This document shows, one piece after another, positions 6,246 to 10,888 of a stretch of DNA of 10,888 nt. The position numbers and the translations under genes are program-made. The DNA comes from Chrysochromulina parva (taxonomy: Eukaryota > Haptophyta > Prymnesiales > Chrysochromulinaceae), in contig PJAB01002028.1 in assembly GCA_002887195.1 (NCBI GenBank), forward strand, positions 1 to 10,888, given 5' to 3'. Numbering within the stretch: the stretch's first letter is position 1; every line of letters starts with the position of its first letter. The notes under the pieces are model-generated. The model saw only the letters and a list, made by a program, of their open reading frames with translations. It did not search any database and was not told the origin of the DNA.

Positions 6246-7677
6246 TCAACCGTCGTGAAACTCGCCCTCTTTGAGGTGGTGCTCCGCAAAGCCCCACTCG
6301 AGCGCGCCATCTCGAATGCGCCCGTTGGACTGCAGCTTCAGCGGCCCATCGAAAGCCTCCGTGCGCAACCCGTTATAGTAGCCGCACTCGCAGTGGCCCT
6401 GCTCGCAAGAGACGTGGCCCAATCGGTCATCAGAGGTCATCAGAGGTCATCAGAGGTCATCAGAGGTCATCCAGGCAGTGATCCAGGAGGTAATCCAGGA
6501 GGCCATCAGAGGTCCTCACCTGCTCGCAAGAGACGTGGCCCCACTGGCCGGCGCCGTCCAGGTGGGCCTTCTCGCACCGGCCTGCCTTGACCTCGCCGAT
6601 CTCGAGAGCGAACGGTCCGGTCGACTCGCCCGCTAGCAGCAAGTACACGACGCTGATGTGCTCGGCCCTCTGATAGAAACCGCGGTCTCGGAAGGCTGTG
6701 AACGGCACCTTGATCGATCTCCAAGGTCCGAGATCGTCGAGCGCCTCGTCGTCGTCCGCGTCGTCCTCAGAGGCGCCGAGCTCGTCGTACCGCTTCCGCC
6801 TCTGCACGTCCGAAAGCAGCCCATACGCGCGACTCACCTGCTCGCAAGAGACATAGCCATATCGGCCATCAGAGGTCCTCAGAGCTTCTCAGAGGTCATC
6901 AGAGGTCATCAGAGGTCATCAGAGGCCGTACGCGCGACTTACGCGCTTGAATTGCTCCTCATTACCGCCCGCAACGTCCGGATGAAGCTTCTTCACTAGC
7001 GTGTGGTACGAGTCGCGGATCTCGGCGTCGCTCGCGTCGGCGGCCACGCCAAGGATGCCGTATGCGCCACGGCCCACGCCACCGCCGGCACTGCTCTTGG
7101 CGGCAGCTGCTGGGCTCGGCAACTCAGCTGCCGGAATGATCGCACGCCAGAGCCGCGTGCTGCCCTCCCATTGGCCATCCGCCTGGACCACCATCTCGAA
7201 CCGCCGGGTGCCGGTGCGCAGCTTGAGTTCGAGCCAATGATGCTGTGCTAGGTCAATCGTCCAGTGGCCCGTGGAGCCCACACCGCACGCGCCGGCGCCA
7301 ACTGGTGCCTTCTCCGTTGCCCCGCTCACACCGGCAAGCAAGGCTACATCTCCTCGGGAGCCACCGTAGAAGCCACGCAGCATCGCCGTGCCCGTATCAG
7401 TCGTTGTGAGCGTGGCGCGAGAAAGGCTGACGGTCGTCGGCCCTGGTATCGGCCGCCACTTGAGTGGCGCATGCCACACGCCGGGTGCAAACAGTGGCAG
7501 CTCATCGTCGCCCTTCAAAAACTGTTCGCCATGTGTGAGAAAGTTTTCGCTGTAGCGCTTGTACAGCTGCGGAAACGCAATCCGATCCGATAGGCGCTGC
7601 ACGATTCCGTCGGGCCGTAGTGCCCGCTCGCGAAGGGCTTGCGCCGCGCGCTGAACGAGAGAATCGCCTTTCTTCAT
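6246..7677 (-). CDS. J-domain protein with the J domain embedded in a CIA30-like domain
   Basis: Three exons (7677-6943, 6837-6520, 6398-6246), all introns in phase 0, give 401 residues. ATG 7677 is the first ATG; the frame extends upstream only to a TTG. Residues about 83-183 resemble the first half of CIA30 (TTVSLSRATLTTTDTGTAML, then WLELKLRTGTRRFEMVVQAD). A complete J domain follows (about 206-267) with LHPDV, QFKRVSRAYGLLSD and RKRYDELG. After an acidic linker, residues 283-330 give the CIA30 second half (PWRSIKVPFTAFRDRGF, then GPFALEIGEV). The tail is Cys-rich (SCEQGHCECGYYNG). J domains stimulate Hsp70. CIA30 domains occur in complex I assembly (NDUFAF1) and in plastid HCF173. I infer an Hsp70-coupled assembly factor for an organelle complex; no clear targeting peptide is visible. 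The CIA30 call rests on motif resemblance, the J domain is certain. Confidence 0.8.
6399..6519 (-). other. Intron 2 of the J-domain gene (121 nt)
   Basis: Donor GAGCAG/GTGAGGACC and acceptor GAGCAG/GGCCAC. The last 22 bases of the intron (6399-6420) are identical to the last 22 bases of the preceding exon (6520-6541), including CACGTCTCTTGCGAGCAG. The interior has CTGGATTACC/CTGGATCAC units and four consecutive GACCTCTGAT decamers. Confidence 0.85.
6838..6942 (-). other. Intron 1 of the J-domain gene (105 nt)
   Basis: Donor CGC/GTAAGTCGCGCG and acceptor GAGCAG/GTGAGTCGCGCG. The first 20 bases of the intron match the first 20 of the next exon at 17 positions, so the sequence encoding VSRAYGL is present twice. 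The interior is GACCTCTGAT decamers. The last 21 bases match those of intron 2 with two differences. Splicing restores the J domain's third helix. Confidence 0.9.
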
Positions 7678-7744
7678 AGAAAAAGGCTGCGGTGACGTGG
7701 CCACAGCCTCGACCGAAGCTCTTATCGTAGTCAAGTCACACAAC

Positions 7745-7842
7745 GGCTAGAAAGCCCTTGTATCGCATCACTCCACATCTGCAGATGTGTCGCGACTAGC
7801 GACGCCGCTTTGCTCTCGTAGATTCTGGCATTCTGTAACTCG
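7745..7842 (-). pseudogene. Relic copy of the 3' end of the SET gene
   Basis: Read on the minus strand, this stretch aligns with 8454-8378, the end of the SET gene that encodes QNKSNAASRRICRCGTKRCM and the residues after it. Shared blocks include GAGTT-CAGAA, AGCAA-GCGGCGTCGC, CATCTGCAGATGTGGA (16 identical bases), GCGAT and GGGCTT. Two small insertions break the frame and the post-SET cysteines are not encoded in phase. It is non-coding and lies 68-165 nt upstream of the J-domain gene's ATG. Confidence 0.7.
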
Positions 7843-7893
7843 AGACCGACAGACCATGGGAAGTAGTGACTGCTTAAGTTCTAGTAGTAGTGA

Positions 7894-7907
7894 ACTACTT
7901 AAGTAGT
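7894..7907. repeat. 14-bp perfect palindrome
   Basis: ACTACTTAAGTAGT is a perfect palindrome within a run of AGTAGT/TAGTAG repeats; a nearby CTTAAG at 7873 gives a second, looser inverted arrangement. It could bind a dimeric factor or form a small cruciform. No function can be assigned. Confidence 0.6.
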
Positions 7908-8218
7908 AGGAGGAGTAGTGAGAGATGTTATAGAGATGAGGTGTCCACTGCTCTCCCAATGAGATCTGGGCTCAAAACTTTCAGAATCGAACGTGGAAAT
8001 CCCATACTCAAAAGGCAAGTTCAGAAACCAGTCCAAAACCCTAATTCCACGGGAAGGGGCCCCTGACGCCCTGAGTAATTGCCCCTGAGACTGGATCCAG
8101 CTCAGATCCAGCTTGATTTCACTGTTTTTTTTGGCTCGTACCGTACTTGTCCATCGTCTTTGTTTTGTACATCTCGCACCCCTTTACGCACACCCGCGGC
8201 GAGAGTACATCGCGCCGG

Positions 8219-8246
8219 CTGCCGCGGGTGCCCGGCGCCGCGGCAG
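8219..8246. other. GC-rich hairpin downstream of the SET gene
   Basis: CTGCCGCGG (8219-8227) and CCGCGGCAG (8238-8246) form a perfect 9-bp stem with a 10-nt loop, 119-146 nt past the SET stop codon. It could be a 3'-UTR structure. A bacterial-type terminator is not expected here. Confidence 0.5.
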
Positions 8247-8364
8247 GGCCGAAATACAGATAGACCACGAAGAAGGCGAACATTTTACACTTACGTGTTG
8301 GTTGTCCGTACTCTGGCTTGCCGGGGACCTCAGGGCCTTTATACTAAGACAGTGGCGGACGGCA

Positions 8365-9315
8365 CTATGCATCGAACGGCAAGAAGCCCATGCATCGCTT
8401 CGTTCCACATCTGCAGATGCGCCGCGACGCCGCGTTGCTCTTGTTCTGCAACTCCTCCGGCGGCGTAGGCTTGCTGCTCGCATGCGTACTCGCGCTGTCG
8501 CCGTAGAAGAATGTGAGCTCCTCGCCTCGAGGCACAGGGCGCGTGCAGAAGAAGGCTGCACGCGGTACAAACGAGCCCGCACGGACCAGCACGATGGCCA
8601 AATTAGGGTCGCAGGAGTGGTTGAGGTAGCGGCCTACGTTTCCTTTGTCGGTCGGGTCGATGCAGGTGACGAAGACCTGCCCGCTTGCGAGATGCTCACG
8701 CAGGCTCATCACATAGTTGTGACCACCCTGTGCCTGCCGAGCCGTCGCCTCCTCGGACGAGATGATCGCGCCGGCGTACTCACATACATACTCGCCTCGT
8801 TCCAGAGGCCACTCAGACCGCACTCCCCAGCCACGATCGCGTGTCTTGAAGACGACTAGCGGTACTCGTAGACCGCGGGAGACCACGCGGTTGCGGCAGC
8901 ACAGTGCATCGCAACGGCAGCGCTCGGAGCACTCGACGATGCCAGGTACCTCGAAGGAGATTAACCGACCGTGCGCATCGTATGCAGATGAAGAAGCACA
9001 ACTGCATGCCAACGTGCCACACTGCGCATCTGCGCAACTGCATCCACGAATCACTGCACTTGAAAGCCGTGAGTCTGTGCTGAAGCACGCAGCGGCGTAC
9101 GGCGTAGCTGGAAATTGCTCACCGTTCACTGTATTCTCACAGCGCACGACACATGACTCTGTACCTTGACTCAGGTCGGCTCTCCGGAGTGCTGAAGCCT
9201 CGAGAGCGATGGAGCGCAACGCTGTTGATGTGGCCATGCTGCAATTTAGAGATTGCGGATCAACGAAGAGTGCATGCACCCGTAGCAGAATCGGCCTGGG
9301 CAAAGTAAGCAGCAT
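8365..9315 (-). CDS. SUV39/SETMAR-like histone H3K9-type lysine methyltransferase with F-box-like N-terminus
   Basis: Single exon, 316 residues from ATG 9315. An in-frame ATG at 9486 would add 57 residues without recognisable features and leave only about 100 bp after the NHL gene, so I prefer 9315. Residues 1-50 (MLLTLPRPILLRVHALFVDP, then QSLN, LRSIALEA and LRRADL) resemble an F-box. A Cys-rich pre-SET zinc cluster follows (about 92-140: CSCADAQC, CSC, CSERCRCDALC). The SET domain (about 155-272) has RGWGVRSE, YVCEYAGAIIS, RYLNHSCDPN and EELTFFYG; the post-SET motif is CRCGTKRC (301-308). Pre-SET plus SET plus post-SET marks the SUV39 class, which methylates histone H3 Lys9 and so silences chromatin. 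All catalytic elements look intact. FFYG replaces the usual FDYG-type motif. There is no mariner transposase as in primate SETMAR. Confidence 0.85.
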   Translation of the reverse strand: MLLTLPRPILLRVHALFVDPQSLNCSMATSTALRSIALEASALRRADLSQGTESCVVRCENTVNGEQFPATPYAAACFSTDSRLSSAVIRGCSCADAQCGTLACSCASSSAYDAHGRLISFEVPGIVECSERCRCDALCCRNRVVSRGLRVPLVVFKTRDRGWGVRSEWPLERGEYVCEYAGAIISSEEATARQAQGGHNYVMSLREHLASGQVFVTCIDPTDKGNVGRYLNHSCDPNLAIVLVRAGSFVPRAAFFCTRPVPRGEELTFFYGDSASTHASSKPTPPEELQNKSNAASRRICRCGTKRCMGFLPFDA

Positions 9316-9585
9316 CTCCGCGGCGATACCGGCACCGTCGCTCGCCCTCGCGTACGTGCTGTATCCCTGGCCCTCTCCTCGATGGATGTGTGAACGGGCT
9401 GTGGATTGAGGCGTGAACGTGTTGCTGTTTTCCTCTCCCGGGGCAGCATGCTCCCGGGGTGTAGCACGGGCGGGAACATTCAACATGCTGTACACGAGAC
9501 AGGGGAAATAACTGGAACACCGGAAAACACCATCCTTTTGATGACCTCGCCGGCTTGCCGGCTCGCCCAGCGCAGAAGCCAGCCC
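9316..9585. other. Intergenic: NHL gene 3' flank and SET gene promoter
   Basis: About 270 bp. It contains CTCCCGGGG twice (about 9438-9460) around GCATGC, forming a small dyad and direct repeat. The SET frame stays open to 9486, but two other frames are open here as well, so openness does not show coding. I see no TATA box. Confidence 0.4.
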
Positions 9586-10680
9586 TCAAGCAAACCGTTC
9601 GCGCCGGAAGACAAAGAGCCGATTGTAGCCCGCGCCACCAGCCACGATAAGCCTGTGGGAATCCGCAGACGGGTCGGCGTTGCGTCGGCGGGCGAAGCCG
9701 ATGCCGGCGAGAGGGCGCGTATTGGACCGCTCGAGCGTCGCGCGTGCCGGCGGGACGAGCACCTGCAGCGCGTGGCCATTCGCATCGAGCATCTGAACTC
9801 GTCCAGCTTGGCTTTCCGTTACAAATAGCCTGCTGGTCTCGGCGCGTCGGTCGGCGGCTGGAAGGAGTGCAACGGCCGACGGGCGCTGGAAGAGCGCTGG
9901 TTCCGTGCCGAGGATGTTGTGCACGTGCTCGTAGTTGGTCAGCTGCGGATGGAAGCGCCATTCCTGCACGCGGTTATGTATCGGATCCGCTACAAAGACA
10001 CGTGTTGTGAAGCCGAATTCCGCGTCAGCGAGGACGCCCGCACAGACGCCGGCCGGCTCCGCCATGTCGCTCGCGCCGTTGCCGCTTTGGCCGAAGGAAA
10101 TGAGGGGGATCATCCGCGCATCACTCGCGGTTGCGATCACCCCGGGCAACGCGATCGTAGCAGGGCTCAGCGGTGCAAGCGCATACGTGACAATGCGATT
10201 GTTACCCGAGGCGGCAACAAAGAGGATGGGGAGTGTGCCATAGGGGGGCCAAAGCTGCATGTGAAGAGCGAGCCCACGCGGTCGAAGGAGGGGCTGCGCC
10301 ACTTGCCCAAACGTCTGCTGCCAGCTCGTTGCGTTGGCAAGCACAGCACCATCCGAGGCACGCAGGCGCAGGATCCTATGGTTTGCCATGTCGCTGACAA
10401 TGATGGTGGAGCCGTCGTCCTCGGAGTCGACGCCCATTGGGTAGCGCAATCCCGGGCTGATCGTCCGTCCGTCGGCATGCGTGAGTGTAGGACCGCCAAT
10501 TGTCCGGACCATCTGTCCGGACGGATGGAGCAGCTGCAGGCGATGGTTGCCTGTGTCGCTCACGATGAGCGTCTCTTGCCGCGAGCCTCCAAGGGTCGCA
10601 ACGGCTGCCGGTTTCAGGAAGCGAAGCTCGCCTTGCCCGCGGGCGCCCAGGGCGTCTTCATAGACGTAGCGAGTGGGCAT
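9586..10680 (-). CDS. NHL-repeat six-bladed beta-propeller protein
   Basis: Single exon, 364 residues from ATG 10680. The frame reaches further upstream only to a TTG inside the pentanucleotide repeat. Six regularly spaced blade motifs are visible: DTGNHRLQLL (about 42-51), DMANHRILRL (97-106), SGNNRIVTYA (158-167), DPIHNRVQEW (232-241), ESQAGRVQML (289-298) and GAGYNRLFVF (349-358). Most are preceded by a P-x-x-V/L-A type strand (PAAVA, PMGVD, PRGLA, PSAVA). Six NHL repeats fit one closed propeller and fill the protein, so no enzymatic or RING partner domain is attached. NHL propellers bind proteins, RNA or ligands; the partner cannot be told. There is no signal peptide, so cytosolic or nuclear location is likely. 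Confidence 0.85.
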   Translation of the reverse strand: MPTRYVYEDALGARGQGELRFLKPAAVATLGGSRQETLIVSDTGNHRLQLLHPSGQMVRTIGGPTLTHADGRTISPGLRYPMGVDSEDDGSTIIVSDMANHRILRLRASDGAVLANATSWQQTFGQVAQPLLRPRGLALHMQLWPPYGTLPILFVAASGNNRIVTYALAPLSPATIALPGVIATASDARMIPLISFGQSGNGASDMAEPAGVCAGVLADAEFGFTTRVFVADPIHNRVQEWRFHPQLTNYEHVHNILGTEPALFQRPSAVALLPAADRRAETSRLFVTESQAGRVQMLDANGHALQVLVPPARATLERSNTRPLAGIGFARRRNADPSADSHRLIVAGGAGYNRLFVFRRERFA

Positions 10681-10730
10681 GACGCAGAGCTGGGTAAAGC
10701 ATCGAATCGTCTGATGCCGCGGTTTTCGGG

Positions 10731-10772
10731 AAGTCAAGTCAAGTCAAGTCAAGTCAAGTCAAGTCAAGTCAA
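10731..10772. repeat. (AAGTC)8 pentanucleotide microsatellite in a divergent promoter
   Basis: Eight perfect AAGTC units (10731-10770) plus AA lie between ATG 10680 (minus) and ATG 10774 (plus). Read toward the NHL gene it is (GACTT)n, 51-92 nt before the start codon. A single copy of the same motif is at 7729-7738, 52-61 nt before the J-domain gene's ATG. Confidence 0.9.
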
Positions 10773-10773
10773 A

Positions 10774-10888
10774 ATGGCGGTCGCCTTTCCGCCGCCTTTG
10801 GTGCCCAACGCTGGCGCGAGCGATCGGGAGGGCAGATCTCGGCGCAACCGGCACCACTGGATAGCCCCGAGTCGGGGCATCATCCCCA
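10774..10888 (+). CDS. Possible divergent gene, 5' fragment, unidentified
   Basis: ATG 10774 sits in a good eukaryotic start context (AAAATGG) and the frame stays open for 38 codons to the window edge, beginning MAVAFPPPLVPNAGAS and then becoming Arg-rich. No domain is visible. The only support is the start context, an open frame and its position opposite the NHL gene; it could equally be promoter or 5'-UTR sequence. If real, the two genes share a 93-bp promoter. Confidence 0.3.
   Translation, partial: MAVAFPPPLVPNAGASDREGRSRRNRHHWIAPSRGIIP

Larger units (their letters stand above)
7678..8364. other. Intergenic: SET gene 3' flank and J-domain gene promoter
   Basis: About 690 bp with no supported gene. 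Next to the J-domain gene are AGTCAAGTCA (7729-7738, 52-61 nt before its ATG) and the SET-exon relic. An AGTAGT-rich stretch with a palindrome lies at about 7860-7920. The middle (7920-8200) is lower in GC, with short repeats such as GATCCAGCT near 8094-8114. A GC-rich hairpin follows at 8219-8246. I found no tRNA. Confidence 0.5.

Noticed and set aside
6429..6925. CRISPR-like arrays from the GGTCATCAGA repeats
   Set aside because: The 10-bp units are directly abutting with no spacers, they sit between matched splice sites, and the genome is eukaryotic.
7980..8020. Possible tRNA from a GTTCGATTC-like B box on the minus strand near 7983-7995
   Set aside because: The bases around it do not form a T-arm stem and no A box or acceptor stem is found.
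8365..9315. SETMAR-type fusion with a mariner transposase
   Set aside because: The SET part resembles SETMAR, but the protein ends just after the post-SET motif and no transposase, terminal repeats or other mobile-element parts are present.
10495..10530. GTCCGGA direct/inverted repeat near 10502-10523 as a regulatory site
   Set aside because: It lies in the NHL coding frame (SGQMVRTIGG region) and is explained by codon choice in a propeller repeat.
10681..10737. Extension of the NHL protein into the pentanucleotide repeat
   Set aside because: It would start at a TTG inside the repeat; ATG 10680 precedes the first propeller strand.

Overview
This window is nuclear DNA from a eukaryote, most likely a GC-rich, gene-dense microalga with a complex (secondary, red-lineage) plastid such as a haptophyte or stramenopile alga. 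Three things point that way: spliceosomal introns interrupt clear protein domains; one protein begins with a signal peptide ending in an ASPF motif, the phenylalanine-type plastid presequence of these algae; and the protein families (PDZ, FAS1, J-domain/CIA30, SUV39-type SET, NHL) suit a protist. The taxon is inferred, not proven.

Five genes lie head to tail on the minus strand. In transcription order they are: an NHL-repeat beta-propeller protein (10680-9586); a SUV39/SETMAR-like histone H3K9-type methyltransferase with an F-box-like N-terminus (9315-8365); a protein in which a DnaJ J domain is embedded in a CIA30-like domain (7677-6246, three exons); a 1237-residue low-complexity FAS1 protein with a plastid-type presequence (5810-2097, one exon); and a secretory PDZ protein (1691 to beyond base 1, four visible exons). 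A sixth, partial reading frame starts on the plus strand at 10774 and leaves the window. It would share a 93-bp bidirectional promoter, holding an (AAGTC)8 microsatellite, with the NHL gene.

The most unusual signal is in the introns. All five that I can place are short (91-234 nt). Four carry about 10-bp repeats built on CTGATG, and intron 3 of the PDZ gene is built mainly from longer GATTGC/CTCATC units with some CTGATGG copies. At four of the five, sequence next to one splice site is directly duplicated at the other: either the first bases of the intron repeat the first bases of the next exon, or the last bases of the intron repeat the last bases of the preceding exon. Introns within a gene also share their 3' ends. 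This is the pattern expected of introner-like elements, or of introns born by duplication of AG/GT-containing exon sequence.

Other notable points are the J domain inside a CIA30 fold, the F-box-like plus SET architecture, a relic of the SET gene's last exon just upstream of the J-domain gene, and a 23-nt inverted copy of a repeat unit inside the FAS1 gene that stayed in frame. No metabolic operon or defence system is visible. The genes are probably independently transcribed and functionally unrelated (chromatin, plastid, chaperone/assembly and secretory roles).
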